Source: Thermomicrobiales bacterium
GTDB taxonomy: Bacteria > Chloroflexota > Chloroflexia > Thermomicrobiales > CFX8
NCBI GenBank assembly: GCA_037045155.1
Contig: JBAOIG010000005.1
Span: 434,001 to 498,000, forward strand
Reading direction: 5' to 3'
DNA length: 64,000 bases
In this document: in pieces, positions 36,223 through 45,431 of the stretch
Position numbering within the stretch: the stretch's first letter is position 1
Layout: every line of letters begins with the position of its first letter
Position numbers and translations under genes: made by a program
Notes under the pieces: model-generated
Told to the model about the DNA's origin: nothing
Database searches by the model: none
What the model saw: the letters and a program-made list of their open reading frames with translations, nothing else

Positions 36223-37482
36223 ATGAGCGATTCCTCAACCCCTGCGTACGATGTCCTCATCGTCGGCGCCCGCGTCGCTGGCGCCAGCCTCGGCCTGCTG
36301 CTTGGGCAGCGTGGCCACCGCGTCCTGATGGTCGATCGGGACCGATTCCCGAGCGACACAATGTCCACGCACTACATGTCGCACTGGCATGTCGATCTTC
36401 TCAAACACCTCGGCATCCTTGCGGAAGTCGAGGCCGCCGGGTTTCGACGCATCACCCGGGCAAGGTCATACATCGAGGACTGCCTGTTCGAAGCGCCGAT
36501 CGGCCCCGGCGACTCGTTCGCGCTCGCGCCTCGTCGCGCTCACCTCGACTCACTGTTGATCGAGCACGCAACGCGCCACGGGTCGGTCGAATTCCGCGAG
36601 CGAACCCGCGTCGTCGGGTTGATCGAGGAGGATGGCCGGGTCATCGGCGCGCGTATCACGACGCCAGGCGGGGTAACCGAGGACGTACATGCGACAGTCG
36701 TCGTCGGCGCCGACGGAAAGTACTCGGATGTGGCCCGTTGGGTTCAAGCGGAGACATACGAGTCCACGCCAGCAATACGGCCAGCTTACTACGGGTACTA
36801 CGAAGGGATCGAGCCACTCCCCGACACAGCATTGGAGCTGTTCTTCGTCGGTGACCATATCGGCTTTCTGTTCCCCATGCAGCCTGGCATGGACTGCATC
36901 GCGTTCGAGTTACAACCGGCCGAGTTTGCTGAGATGCGTACGTCCCCGCAGGCGTCGTTCGAGCGTATGTTCCGCGCACTGCCAACGATGGGGACACGGT
37001 TCGCCAACGCGCGCCTTACCGGACGGATGATCGGGACACGAGGCGTCGAGAACTACATCCGCAAACCCTATGGCCCGGGCTGGGTGTTGACCGGCGACGC
37101 CGGCCTGCTGATGGACCCGAGCACCGGCGTCGGCATGGGTGACGCGTTGGGGCAATCGTTCTGGCTCGCTGGCGCGCTCGACCGCGCACTGAACGGCGGT
37201 GGCTGGGACACCACGATGGCGGGGTTCCAGCAGCAACGCGACGAAGCATTGATGCCTCTCTACCGATTGACTCTCTGGTTTACCACGCTGGGTCGGACGT
37301 CTGACACGGCAATGACCTACCTCCGGGCGATGTTGTCATCTCCTGCGATCGCTCGTGTTGTCCCGGCCCTCTTCCCCGGCTTGGTCGAAGACGCCCTGCC
37401 GGCGCATCTGCGGCCAATCCTCCAACAGAACGCGATCGGATTCCGGGACGCTGCCACGAGCGTGCCGGTGGCAGCAGGATAA
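36223..37482 (+). CDS. FAD-dependent monooxygenase/oxidoreductase, PHBH/geranylgeranyl reductase-like
   Basis: A 419-residue flavoprotein. The N-terminal FAD motif 'DVLIVGARVAGASLGLLLGQ' and 'RVLMVDRDRFPSDTMSTHYM' (with an acidic end of strand 2) are clear. The DG motif 'ATVVVGADGKYSDVARWVQA' and the GD motif 'GPGWVLTGDAGLLMDPSTGV' complete the PHBH-like fold. The ATG at 36223 follows 'AAGGGAG'. It is followed after 13 bp by an alpha/beta hydrolase, so the pair may process one aromatic or polyketide-type compound. Substrate unknown. Confidence 0.9.
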   Translation: MSDSSTPAYDVLIVGARVAGASLGLLLGQRGHRVLMVDRDRFPSDTMSTHYMSHWHVDLLKHLGILAEVEAAGFRRITRARSYIEDCLFEAPIGPGDSFALAPRRAHLDSLLIEHATRHGSVEFRERTRVVGLIEEDGRVIGARITTPGGVTEDVHATVVVGADGKYSDVARWVQAETYESTPAIRPAYYGYYEGIEPLPDTALELFFVGDHIGFLFPMQPGMDCIAFELQPAEFAEMRTSPQASFERMFRALPTMGTRFANARLTGRMIGTRGVENYIRKPYGPGWVLTGDAGLLMDPSTGVGMGDALGQSFWLAGALDRALNGGGWDTTMAGFQQQRDEALMPLYRLTLWFTTLGRTSDTAMTYLRAMLSSPAIARVVPALFPGLVEDALPAHLRPILQQNAIGFRDAATSVPVAAG

Positions 37483-37495
37483 GGAAGCGGTTGCG

Positions 37496-38317
37496 ATGCC
37501 ACAGATCGATGCCAACGGACTATCGCACCACGTCATCGTCGAGGGAGACGGGCCAGCGGTGCTGCTACTGCACGGATTCCCGGACACGGCGGAGATGTGG
37601 CGCGCTCAGATTTCCGCGCTGGGCGACGCCGGATTTCGCACGATCGCGCCGGACTTACGGGGGCGCGGGAACACGGAACAGCCGGCGTGGGTCGAGGACT
37701 ACGCGCTGCCAAACATCGTCCAGGACGTCGTCGCGATCATGGGCGCGCTCGGCGTCGAGCGCGCCCACGTCGTCGGACATGACTGGGGCGCGGTGATGGC
37801 CTGGTCATTGGCGGCGTATCTGCCGGACCGAGTTAGCAGCCTTGTAGCTCTGTCGGTCGGACATCCCGGAGCGGTGACCAGACCGACGATCGAGGCGTTA
37901 CAAAAAGGGTGGTACCGCCTGTTGTTTCTATCTGACTCCGCCGAGACGGTGCTTCAGCAGGATGACTGGTATCTGATGCGCGCCCTGCTCGATGGCCAGT
38001 CCAACTTCGAGCGCCACCGCACCACCCTGTCGGCGCCCGGCGCACTCAGTGCCGGGCTCAATTGGTATCGAGCGAATCTCCCGATCGAGCGTCTATCTGG
38101 CGGACGGAGCGCATTGCCGGCCGTTCGCGCGGACACACTCGGGGTATTCGGCGCGCACGACCGCTACCTGGCTGAGGACGCGATGAGCCGTTCCGAGACG
38201 CAGGTACGCGGCAGTTGGCAATACGAACGGTTCGACGACGCCGGCCACTGGCTCCAGACGGACGAGTCGGAGCGGTTCAACCGACTGCTTCTGGAGTTCC
38301 TGGCTGCGCGACACTGA
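37496..38317 (+). CDS. Alpha/beta hydrolase, epoxide hydrolase/haloalkane dehalogenase-like
   Basis: A 273-residue hydrolase. The oxyanion-hole motif is 'AVLLLHGFPDTAEMWRAQIS'; the nucleophile elbow is 'AHVVGHDWGAVMAW' with Asp rather than Ser, as in epoxide hydrolases and haloalkane dehalogenases; and the catalytic His is in 'ERFDDAGHWLQTDESERFNR'. 'AAGGAAGCGG' precedes the ATG. It probably opens an epoxide made by a partner enzyme; the monooxygenase just upstream is a candidate. It ends at a strong bidirectional terminator. Confidence 0.9.
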   Translation: MPQIDANGLSHHVIVEGDGPAVLLLHGFPDTAEMWRAQISALGDAGFRTIAPDLRGRGNTEQPAWVEDYALPNIVQDVVAIMGALGVERAHVVGHDWGAVMAWSLAAYLPDRVSSLVALSVGHPGAVTRPTIEALQKGWYRLLFLSDSAETVLQQDDWYLMRALLDGQSNFERHRTTLSAPGALSAGLNWYRANLPIERLSGGRSALPAVRADTLGVFGAHDRYLAEDAMSRSETQVRGSWQYERFDDAGHWLQTDESERFNRLLLEFLAARH

Positions 38318-38326
38318 ACGAGATAT

Positions 38327-38366
38327 CGGGTGGCTGGCCGCGGCGCGCACCGCAGCCGGCCACCCG
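38327..38366. terminator. Bidirectional hairpin terminator between converging genes
   Basis: Positions 38327-38343 pair with 38350-38366 in a 17-bp GC-rich stem with two G-U pairs and a 6-nt loop CGCGCA. It lies 9 bp after the hydrolase stop and 8 bp before the stop of the convergent binding-protein gene, so it can serve both. No T run is present. Confidence 0.75.
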
Positions 38367-38374
38367 ACAATGAT

Positions 38375-40270
38375 CTACCCCTCGCGTCGCCAGTTGGCGA
38401 TGTCCCAGTACGGACTGGTCCAGGAAGTCGGGTCATATCCGGTCAGGTTGGAGGCCGCTGCGGTGAGGCCCTGGGGGAGAACCAGTGGAATCTCGACGTA
38501 GTCGTTGACCGAGATGTCGTTCATCGCGATGAATAGCTCGTTCTGCGTGTCGGGATTCATCTCGGATTTGGCCTGCTCGTGGAGCTTGTCGTACTCCGGG
38601 TTCGAGTATCGCGTGACGTTGATCCCACTCCAGTTATTGGATTTCTGGCTGATGCCGGATGTCGCGTATCGTCGCATATAGCCAATCGGGTAGAGGCTAT
38701 CGGGCGCGTAGGTAAAGATCTCCAGGTCGGCGTAGAACTTCGTGTAGGTGTCGGGGTTGCCGGCATCCGCCGAGAAGAAGACAGCAGCGTCGATCGACTT
38801 CAGCTCGACATCGAAGCCGACCTGTGTGAGGTACTGCTTGATGACCTCCTGCGCCTTCTGGCGTGTTGCAGTTACCGATGTCTGGAACAGCAGCTTGAAT
38901 CCTGCCGCCTCGGGAATGGCCGATAGCAATTCCTTGGCCTTGTCGGGGTTGAACTCCCACGTGGTGTTGGGGGAGACGAAGCGCTTCGGAGCAGCGAGAT
39001 TGTTCGAGACTGGCTTCGCGCCATTGCCGTAGATCTCTGCCGCCAGCACGTCGCGTGGGATACAGAGAGCGATAGCCTGGCGCGCGTCCTTGTTCTTGAA
39101 CAGCGGGTGCTCGGTCCCTGGCTCGGCGCGAGCGCCGTCGACCTCCGCGCGCGGATCCGCGAACTGAACTGCGACACGATCGCCAGTAATAGCATCGCGC
39201 CGGGTCAGCTTGCCGGCCTTCTCCTTCTCCAGCTCGGCCACCACTTTGGGGTCGCCGCCCGCGCCCCAGGCCCAGTCGGCCTCGCCGGTCTGCAACACCG
39301 CGCGTGTTGCGGCAAGCGCGTCGCCGCCACCCTTCAGCTCGACCTTATCGAAGAACGGCTTGCCTGCTTCCCAGTAGCCCTCGTAGCGGTTGTAGAGCAC
39401 AACATCGCCCGGGCGGAACTCGGTGACCATAAACGGGCCAGTCCCGACCGGCTTGAGGTTGGCGCTCGCGTTGCGCGACTCCGTGCCCATGAACTCCCGG
39501 AAGATATGCTCCGGCAGGATCATGCCGTTGCGCCCGGTAAATACTTCGAAGCCTGCCGGGTTCGGCTTGGAGAATGTGATTCCCACCGTGTAGTCATCGG
39601 GGGTGTCAATTGAGGCAATCGAGGCGAACACGTTCCTGGTAACTGCGGCAGTTTCCGGATCCGACGCGTACTCCCAGGTGAACTTGACGTCCTTCGAGGT
39701 GAATGGCGTGCCATCGTGCCAGGTCACGTCCTTGCGCAGGTTCCAGGTGACCGAAAGGCCATCGTCGCTCACGTTGCCGTTCGCAACTGTTGGAAACTCG
39801 GTTGCCAGGATCGGCACGGCCTTGCCATCGAAATCGAAGTCCGCCAGCGGCTGATAGGCGACGCGGGAGGCGTCGTAGTCCTTGTAGCCGGTCGCCAGAT
39901 GCGGGTTCAGCATCGTCGGCGCCTGCCACTGAAGAATACGGAGCAACCCCCCACCGCCGGCCTTGGCGGCCGGCTCCGCTGTCGGCGATGCCACTTCGGT
40001 CGGGGCTACCGGCGCGGCAGCGGTCGGCGAAGCCTCGCCCCCGCCCGATGGCGCAGTCGTTGGCGCGGGCGCAGCCGTGGTCGGCTGCGGCGCCGGTGTC
40101 GTCTTCTTCTCGTCATCACCGCCGCATGCCGCCAGCAGCGCCGCGATCGCTGGCGCGCTGAGGCCGAGCGCGACACCACGCCGGAGGAGCGCTCGCCGGT
40201 TGAGCCGGCCCGTCTGCGCCTGGCGTAGCAGATCGTCCATCGTGTCGCTGAGATAGTCCGAACGCTTCAT
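38375..40270 (-). CDS. ABC transporter substrate-binding lipoprotein (SBP_bac_5, peptide/nickel type)
   Basis: A 631-residue extracellular binding protein. The N-terminus has a twin-arginine signal ('LNRRALLRRGVALGLSAPAI') ending in a lipobox 'LLAACGG', then a Thr/Pro/Ala-rich linker of about 60 residues. The family core follows, with 'NLRKDVTWHDGTPFTSKDVK' and 'DDYTVGITFSKPNPAGFEVF'. It would capture oligopeptides or similar at the outer face of the membrane. No permease or ATPase genes adjoin it, so it works with components encoded elsewhere (the permeases at 45.7-47.6 kb have their own binding protein). 'TAAGGAG' precedes the ATG. Confidence 0.93.
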   Translation of the reverse strand: MKRSDYLSDTMDDLLRQAQTGRLNRRALLRRGVALGLSAPAIAALLAACGGDDEKKTTPAPQPTTAAPAPTTAPSGGGEASPTAAAPVAPTEVASPTAEPAAKAGGGGLLRILQWQAPTMLNPHLATGYKDYDASRVAYQPLADFDFDGKAVPILATEFPTVANGNVSDDGLSVTWNLRKDVTWHDGTPFTSKDVKFTWEYASDPETAAVTRNVFASIASIDTPDDYTVGITFSKPNPAGFEVFTGRNGMILPEHIFREFMGTESRNASANLKPVGTGPFMVTEFRPGDVVLYNRYEGYWEAGKPFFDKVELKGGGDALAATRAVLQTGEADWAWGAGGDPKVVAELEKEKAGKLTRRDAITGDRVAVQFADPRAEVDGARAEPGTEHPLFKNKDARQAIALCIPRDVLAAEIYGNGAKPVSNNLAAPKRFVSPNTTWEFNPDKAKELLSAIPEAAGFKLLFQTSVTATRQKAQEVIKQYLTQVGFDVELKSIDAAVFFSADAGNPDTYTKFYADLEIFTYAPDSLYPIGYMRRYATSGISQKSNNWSGINVTRYSNPEYDKLHEQAKSEMNPDTQNELFIAMNDISVNDYVEIPLVLPQGLTAAASNLTGYDPTSWTSPYWDIANWRREG

Positions 40271-40669
40271 CGAGACTCCTTACCCCTGTACCCCCGACGC
40301 CGGAATCGAGCGGTTCCGGCGAGCCAACCTGCCCGGACGAGCGGCCATCACTCGTCGAAGAGCCGAAGAATGGATGCCAACGACGCCGGACACAGGAGTC
40401 CGGGGCCGAGGCGGGGTTCCGCGCAATACGCGGTCGTGCTGGAAGTCGCGGGCGGGCTCGCATGGTCCGCAGAATGGCCAGTGCCGGCAGTCATCGCCGG
40501 GCCACCACGTCGCCATTCACGCAACCCGGCAGCTGTTGCTCCTCGGATGGCGGCTCGCTGTCGAGCGCGCCGAGGATCTGCCAGATGCGGTTCGCAGCAG
40601 GGTATGCGTGTCTGCCATGGTATGTCAAGAGTCCTGGGCAACATTCGCGTGAGTCACGAAACGGGGATA
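40271..40669 (-). other. Long gene-free leader upstream of the binding-protein gene
   Basis: About 400 bp without an acceptable gene. A candidate promoter lies at 40599-40628, so a leader of about 320 nt is possible. The last part contains hairpins such as CCGGAA-N8-TTCCGG (40301-40320) just before the start codon. One frame (about 40491-40595) reads like coding sequence ('NRIWQILGALDSEPPSEEQQ') and may be a gene remnant. No known riboswitch consensus was recognised. Confidence 0.4.
40599..40628 (-). promoter_or_regulatory. Possible promoter for the binding-protein gene at 38375
   Basis: On the minus strand a perfect TTGACA (40623-40628) is followed by 18 nt and a weak -10 TACCCT (40599-40604). 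If used, the message would have a leader of about 320 nt. Confidence 0.35.
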
Positions 40670-41227
40670 TCAACCCACCGAGACAGCAGCCAGCGCCGGC
40701 CACTCTTGCTCGAGGATCGCGTAGACAAGCGTGTCCCACCAGCGCTCGTGGAACCATTGATGCTGGTGAAAGTGGCCCTCGCGGCGCATGCCGAGCTTCT
40801 CCAGCACACGAATCGAGCCAGAATTCTCGGAGATGCATTCGGCCCAGATTCGATGCAGCTGAAGGTCCTGGAATCCGAAGCGCAGAATCGATGCAGCCGC
40901 CTCGGTCGCGTAGCCAAGGCCCCAGAATGCGGGATTCAGCTCGTACCCGATATTCGCCTCACGAACCGCCGGGTCGTTGATTCGGATACCGCAGTTGCCG
41001 ATCATCGTGCCGCTCGCTCGCTCGACAATGGCAAGTTGCCAGGCCAGACGAGGATCGTCCCCCTGAGCGGCAACGAAGCGATCGACCAGCACACGGACGA
41101 ATGCCCCAGCGTTGTCGCGTTCGGGATAGAAGCGGGCGTAGCGTGGATCGGCCCAGTAGTGAGCCATCGCCTGCCAGTCGTGAGGCACAAACTCACGCAA
41201 CGTGAGCCGCTCGGTCTCGATCTGCAC
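40670..41227 (-). CDS. GNAT acetyltransferase, RimJ/RimL type
   Basis: A 185-residue acetyltransferase. 'ETERLTLREFVPHDWQAMAH' is the usual N-terminus of the RimJ/RimL (ribosomal protein N-acetyltransferase-like) subgroup. 'EANIGYELNPAFWGLGYATE' carries the acetyl-CoA loop, and 'AECISENSGSIRVLEKLGMR' with 'REGHFHQHQWFHERWWDTL' completes it. Starts with GTG at 41227. Substrates of such proteins are N-terminal amines of proteins or small molecules. It stands alone, divergent from the SDR gene. Confidence 0.92.
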   Translation of the reverse strand: MQIETERLTLREFVPHDWQAMAHYWADPRYARFYPERDNAGAFVRVLVDRFVAAQGDDPRLAWQLAIVERASGTMIGNCGIRINDPAVREANIGYELNPAFWGLGYATEAAASILRFGFQDLQLHRIWAECISENSGSIRVLEKLGMRREGHFHQHQWFHERWWDTLVYAILEQEWPALAAVSVG

Positions 41228-41358
41228 AGCCCGTCCACTCCGTCTCGCACATGAACGCGTCTGGGACTCAGTTTGCCATCATCCGACACGGACTGACCGC
41301 GGCGTAGCAGGCGATCTGCGTACAATCGGCGACAGGAAGAGACGGAAGGGGTCGCACT

Positions 41359-42039
41359 ATGGCAGGAATACTGGATGGACGGATCGTGCTGGTGACAGGC
41401 GGCACCGGGTCGCTGGGCAGCGGAGTGTTGCCGGTGCTCGCCCGCGAGGGAGCAACGGTTGTGACCACCGCGCACCGGCCGACGCCGTCCGCAACGGAGG
41501 GGATCGAGGTCGAGGTCGCCGATCTGCTGTCGCCGGGCACGGCCGAACCGCTGGTTGAACGGATCATCGCCCGGCATGGTCGTATCGACGCGCTCGTCTG
41601 CCTCGTCGGCGGGTTTCACGGCGCTACGTTCATCCAGACGGACAATCAGACCTGGCGCGAGCTGGTCGAGCTGAACGTCCAGACCGCGGTGTCGGTAATC
41701 CGCGCCGCGCTGCCGGGCATGGTCGAGCGCGACTACGGCCGCATCGTCACCATCGGCGCTCGCTCTGCCGTCAACCCATCGCCGAATACGGCTGCCTACG
41801 CGGCAGCAAAGGCATCGGTCATCGCGTTTACCGGCTCACTGGGCCGGGAGCTCCGTCGGACCGGTGTGACGGTCAACTGTGTCCTGCCGGAGACAATCGA
41901 CACCCCGCAGAACCGCGAGGCAATGCCGAAGGCAAACCCGGATAACTGGATCAAGCCGGCGCAGATCGGCGAGGTGATCGCGTTTCTTTGCAGCGAGCCG
42001 GCCGGGGTCATCCGGGGGGCAGCCATTCCCGTCGAGTAA
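41359..42039 (+). CDS. Short-chain dehydrogenase/reductase (SDR)
   Basis: A 226-residue NAD(P)-dependent oxidoreductase. The nucleotide loop is 'IVLVTGGTGSLGSGVLPVLA', the catalytic Tyr-Lys pair is 'NTAAYAAAKASVIAF' (YxxxK) with the Ser in 'TIGARSAVNPSP', and 'GVTVNCVLPETIDTPQNREA' follows. Slightly short for the family but complete. 'GGAAGGGG' lies upstream of the ATG. It is convergent with the LLM gene, only 3 bp apart, with no terminator between. Substrate unknown. Confidence 0.93.
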   Translation: MAGILDGRIVLVTGGTGSLGSGVLPVLAREGATVVTTAHRPTPSATEGIEVEVADLLSPGTAEPLVERIIARHGRIDALVCLVGGFHGATFIQTDNQTWRELVELNVQTAVSVIRAALPGMVERDYGRIVTIGARSAVNPSPNTAAYAAAKASVIAFTGSLGRELRRTGVTVNCVLPETIDTPQNREAMPKANPDNWIKPAQIGEVIAFLCSEPAGVIRGAAIPVE

Positions 42040-42042
42040 CGC

Positions 42043-42921
42043 CTACTTCCACTCCTCGCGCAGCTTCGGGATCAGCCCTTCGGCGACTGGCTTGAAATCG
42101 GCGATATCGTCGGGAATGTGGAAGAGGAAGTCGGTGATGCCGAGCGCGCGAAGTGACGCGAGCTTCTCGCGCTGTTCGGCCTCGGGCTTACTGATGAAAT
42201 CGGCCGCGAGTGTGGTCGAACGGCGAATCTCCAGCGGGTCGCGGCCAAGCCTGGCGCAGGCATCCTCGAGCCGCGTCACGCGTTCTCGATATTGTGCTTC
42301 GTCGGAGAAGTTGTTGTCCCACCAATCGGCATGACGCGCGATGATTCCCAGCATCCGTTCGCCCGAGCCGCCAATGACGACCGGCAGATGGGGCTTGCCG
42401 TTTCGCTGCTGAATCGGCTTCGGGAAGAACGGCGCTTCGCGGAGCTGGTAGTACTTGCCGTCGTAGTTCGCATACTCCTCGGTCTGGAGCAGCTCGAAAA
42501 CCTCGAGCGCCTCGGCGAGCATCGAAACGCGCACGCCGTCTCGTGGGAACTCGATGCCGTACATCTCGTGCTCGCCGCCAAACCAGGCAGCGCCAACCCC
42601 GAGCAGACAGCGTCCATTCGAGATGTGGTCGACAGTCACCGCCGACTTGAGCACGAGGCCGGGATTGCGATAGGTGATGCCGGTTACCATCGGGCCGATC
42701 AACACGTTACTGGTCGCCTCGGCGAGGCCGGCCAGCAACGTCCAGCCGTCCATATTCGGGCCCGTGCGCGGATCGGTCAGCGGGATGATATGGTCGAAGA
42801 CCCAGGCGGACTCCAGCCCCCAGGCATCGGCCGCCTGGAAGGCACGCTTGAGATCCGCCCAGGTGCGATGATGCTGGCTACAACGCAGGCCGAACCGGAT
42901 CGATGGGGTTGTCGCAGTCAT
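42043..42921 (-). CDS. LLM-class F420-dependent oxidoreductase
   Basis: A 292-residue luciferase-like monooxygenase-fold protein, of the kind that uses coenzyme F420. It begins 'IRFGLRCSQHHRTWADLKRA' and carries 'DAWGLESAWVFDHIIPLTDP', 'ILIGPMVTGITYRNPGLVLK'-type barrel strands (here 'VLIGPMVTGITYRNPG') and 'ISNGRCLLGVGAAWFGGEHE'. The C-terminal part 'KPHLPVVIGGSGERMLGIIA' is typical. The ATG at 42921 follows 'AAGGAGAAG'; the frame is open much further upstream (to 43587) but that part is antisense to the alcohol dehydrogenase. It suggests the host makes F420, as Thermomicrobia and Actinobacteria do. Confidence 0.92.
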   Translation of the reverse strand: MTATTPSIRFGLRCSQHHRTWADLKRAFQAADAWGLESAWVFDHIIPLTDPRTGPNMDGWTLLAGLAEATSNVLIGPMVTGITYRNPGLVLKSAVTVDHISNGRCLLGVGAAWFGGEHEMYGIEFPRDGVRVSMLAEALEVFELLQTEEYANYDGKYYQLREAPFFPKPIQQRNGKPHLPVVIGGSGERMLGIIARHADWWDNNFSDEAQYRERVTRLEDACARLGRDPLEIRRSTTLAADFISKPEAEQREKLASLRALGITDFLFHIPDDIADFKPVAEGLIPKLREEWK

Positions 42922-43062
42922 CAGAAGCTTCTCCTTGATGCACTTCCTCGCGTCGGAAGATCGGTCACAACTGTTGCAGAGTCGCGGCCAGGCGTCCAGA
43001 GCCCGCTCGCGCGCCAGAGGATGACGACTGAATACGCACTGCAACCGAAGGGAGTGCGATCG

Positions 43063-44049
43063 ATGCGAGCAATGATCCTCCGCGAGGCCGGCCAGCCACT
43101 GGAGCTCGCGGAGCTGCCGGACCCGACGCCTGAAGCCGGCCAGGTGCTGATCCGCGTCCACGCCTGCGGCATTTGCCGGACCGACCTGCACATCGTCGAC
43201 GGTGAGTTGACCGAGCCAAAGCTGCCGCTCGTGCCAGGGCATCAGATCGTCGGGACGGTCGTCGCGGCCGGCTCCGGCGTCACCCGCGACTGGCCAGGCG
43301 AGCGGGTGGGAGTGCCGTGGCTGGGCAGCACCGATGGAACCTGCGGCTACTGCCTGAGCGGACGAGAGAATCTCTGCGATAACGCCCGGTTCACCGGCTA
43401 CGATATCGACGGCGGCTATGCCGAGCTGGCGGTCGCCGACGAGCGCTTCACATTTCCCATCCCCGAGGAGTTCGACGATCTCGCCGCCGCGCCCCTGCTC
43501 TGCGCCGGGCTGATCGGCTACCGAGCGCTCCGAAAGACCGGGGAGGCACGCCGGCTGGGGCTTTATGGTTTCGGCGCAGCGGCGCACATCGTCACTCAGG
43601 TAGCTGTCTGGCAGGGGCGCGAGGTCTACGCTTTCACCCGCCCCGGTGACGAGGCCAGCCAGCAGTTTGCCCGCTCACTCGGCGCGCTCTGGGCCGGCGG
43701 ATCCGACGAGCGACCGGTTGAGCTGGACGCCGCGATCATCTTCGCGCCGGCCGGCGACCTCGTGCCCACCGCGCTTCGAGCGCTGGCGAAGGGAGGAGTC
43801 GTCGTGTGCGCCGGGATTCACATGAGCGACATCCCCAGCTTCCCATATGACATTCTCTGGGGTGAGCGCGAAATCCGCTCGATCGCCAATCTGACCCGGC
43901 AGGATGGTGAGGAGTTCCTGGCCATCGCGCCACGTGTCCCAATCCGGACCGACGTAACGACGTATCCTCTGGAGCAGGCCAACGAGGCGCTGGCTGACCT
44001 CCGGGCCGGCCGATTTCAGGGGGCGGCAGTGCTACTGGTGGGTGGCTGA
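43063..44049 (+). CDS. Zinc-dependent alcohol dehydrogenase family protein
   Basis: A 328-residue medium-chain dehydrogenase of the AdhA type. 'HACGICRTDLHIVDGELTEP' gives the catalytic-zinc Cys, and 'LPLVPGHQIVGTVVAAGSGV' gives the His. The structural-zinc lobe 'GTCGYCLSGRENLCDNARFT' shows three cysteines where four are usual, so structural zinc may be altered. The nucleotide site 'RRLGLYGFGAAAHIVTQVAV' has the Rossmann glycines. 'AAGGGAG' precedes the ATG. The open frame continues upstream to 42292 only as antisense to the LLM gene. Confidence 0.9.
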   Translation: MRAMILREAGQPLELAELPDPTPEAGQVLIRVHACGICRTDLHIVDGELTEPKLPLVPGHQIVGTVVAAGSGVTRDWPGERVGVPWLGSTDGTCGYCLSGRENLCDNARFTGYDIDGGYAELAVADERFTFPIPEEFDDLAAAPLLCAGLIGYRALRKTGEARRLGLYGFGAAAHIVTQVAVWQGREVYAFTRPGDEASQQFARSLGALWAGGSDERPVELDAAIIFAPAGDLVPTALRALAKGGVVVCAGIHMSDIPSFPYDILWGEREIRSIANLTRQDGEEFLAIAPRVPIRTDVTTYPLEQANEALADLRAGRFQGAAVLLVGG

Positions 44050-44169
44050 CCACGAGCGACAATCGCCGGCGGGTTGCGCTGAGGCTTCAGCAAGATCCGT
44101 TACCTGCCATCTGCTCGGAGCGTTATATCGAGTGATACGGCTGGCACGGCTGAAGGAAAGCAGGTCAAG

Positions 44170-45423
44170 ATGTCACGCGGAGGATCCCGATCCCGCGTCC
44201 TCGCCCGCCTGGCGCTGGCGCTATTGTTGGCGATCATCACGATCGGGCCGGCGCTGACCGTCGCGCCGCAGAACGTCGCGGCCGCCGAGGTGCTGACAGT
44301 TCGCAAGTTCGACACAACCGAGAAGGTCATGGCGCTCACGTTCGACGCAGGATCCGATACTGGCTATGCGAAGCAGATCCTCGACACACTGGCGAGCAAG
44401 GATGTCAAGGCGTCGTTCGGGATGACCGGTGTCTGGGCGCAGGCGAACCCCGATCTCGTCCGTCGGATGGTCAACGACGGGCATCAGCTGATCAATCACT
44501 CGTGGGACCACCCGCACTTCCCGCAGATCTCCTCCGCCGAGCGGGCCAGTCAGCTCAGCCGAACCGAGGATCTCGTCCATTCTCAGACCGGCGTCTGGAT
44601 GAAGCCGTACTTCCGCCCACCGTATGGTGAGTACAACCAATCGACACTCAACGACCTGGCGGCGAACGGTTACACGGTTAGCGTGATGTGGACGACCGAC
44701 ACGATGGGCTGGAACGGCGCGACCAGCAGCCAGATCGTCCAGAAGACGCTCGACCAGGCAACGCCGGGCGGGATCGTGCTGATGCACGTCGGCGCAGCCT
44801 CGCAGGACGCAGCGGCGCTGCCGGCGATGATCGACCAGCTCCGCGCGCGCGGCTATCGTTTCCAGACGGTGCGCGACTTCATCGCGCCGACGTCACGCTA
44901 CTTCCCCGAAACAGGCCACACCGTCTCGGGCAACTTCCTGCGTTACTGGAACGGCTTCGGTGGGCTGGCCAGCTTCGGCTTTCCGATCTCCGATGTGTTC
45001 ACGCGCGATGGCGTCCAGATGCAGTACTTCGAGCGGGTGCGGATGGAGCTGCATCCGGGGGTCTGGCCGGCGCGCTACGACGTGCTGCTCGGCCTGCTGG
45101 GCGTCCAGCTAACGGCGGGCCGCGGAGGTGAAAAGCCATTCCAGCGAATCGTGGCATCGTCCGACGCGAACTGTAACTTCTACCAGCCAACTGGCCACCG
45201 ACTCTGCTTCGGCTTCCGCGACTACTGGGTGTCTCACGGTGGACTGGAGATCTTCGGATATCCGATCAGCGAGGAGTTCCAGGAGCGCAACCGGGAAACG
45301 GGCGACGTCTACACCGTCCAGTACTTCGAACGCGCCCGCTTCGAGTATCACCCGGAGAATCGCCCCCCGTGGAACGTCCTCGGCGGCCACCTGGGGCGTC
45401 AGGCGATGGACGCTGGGTACTAA
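44170..45423 (+). CDS. Secreted polysaccharide deacetylase with C-terminal repeat region
   Basis: A 417-residue protein with a signal peptide (residues about 8-38, 'VLARLALALLLAIITIGPAL'). The NodB domain spans about 45-240: motif 1 'ALTFDAGSDTGYAKQIL' (TFDAG, not the usual TFDDG), motif 2 'INHSWDHPHF' (HxxxHP), motif 3 'YFRPPYGEYN' and a final 'GIVLMHVGA'. The C-terminal 170 residues hold two copies of a unit beginning 'NFLRYWNGFGGLASFGFPIS' and 'CFGFRDYWVSHGGLEIFGYP', each followed by 'QYFERVRMELHPG'/'QYFERARFEYHPE', a repeat common in Chloroflexi secreted proteins and probably wall-binding. It would remove acetyl groups from a cell-surface polysaccharide or peptidoglycan. Confidence 0.9.
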   Translation: MSRGGSRSRVLARLALALLLAIITIGPALTVAPQNVAAAEVLTVRKFDTTEKVMALTFDAGSDTGYAKQILDTLASKDVKASFGMTGVWAQANPDLVRRMVNDGHQLINHSWDHPHFPQISSAERASQLSRTEDLVHSQTGVWMKPYFRPPYGEYNQSTLNDLAANGYTVSVMWTTDTMGWNGATSSQIVQKTLDQATPGGIVLMHVGAASQDAAALPAMIDQLRARGYRFQTVRDFIAPTSRYFPETGHTVSGNFLRYWNGFGGLASFGFPISDVFTRDGVQMQYFERVRMELHPGVWPARYDVLLGLLGVQLTAGRGGEKPFQRIVASSDANCNFYQPTGHRLCFGFRDYWVSHGGLEIFGYPISEEFQERNRETGDVYTVQYFERARFEYHPENRPPWNVLGGHLGRQAMDAGY

Positions 45424-45431
45424 TCAACAAC

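Noticed and set aside
42922..43587. N-terminal extension of the LLM gene frame
   Set aside because: This part lies antisense to the alcohol dehydrogenase; a ribosome site and a normal N-terminus are found at 42921.
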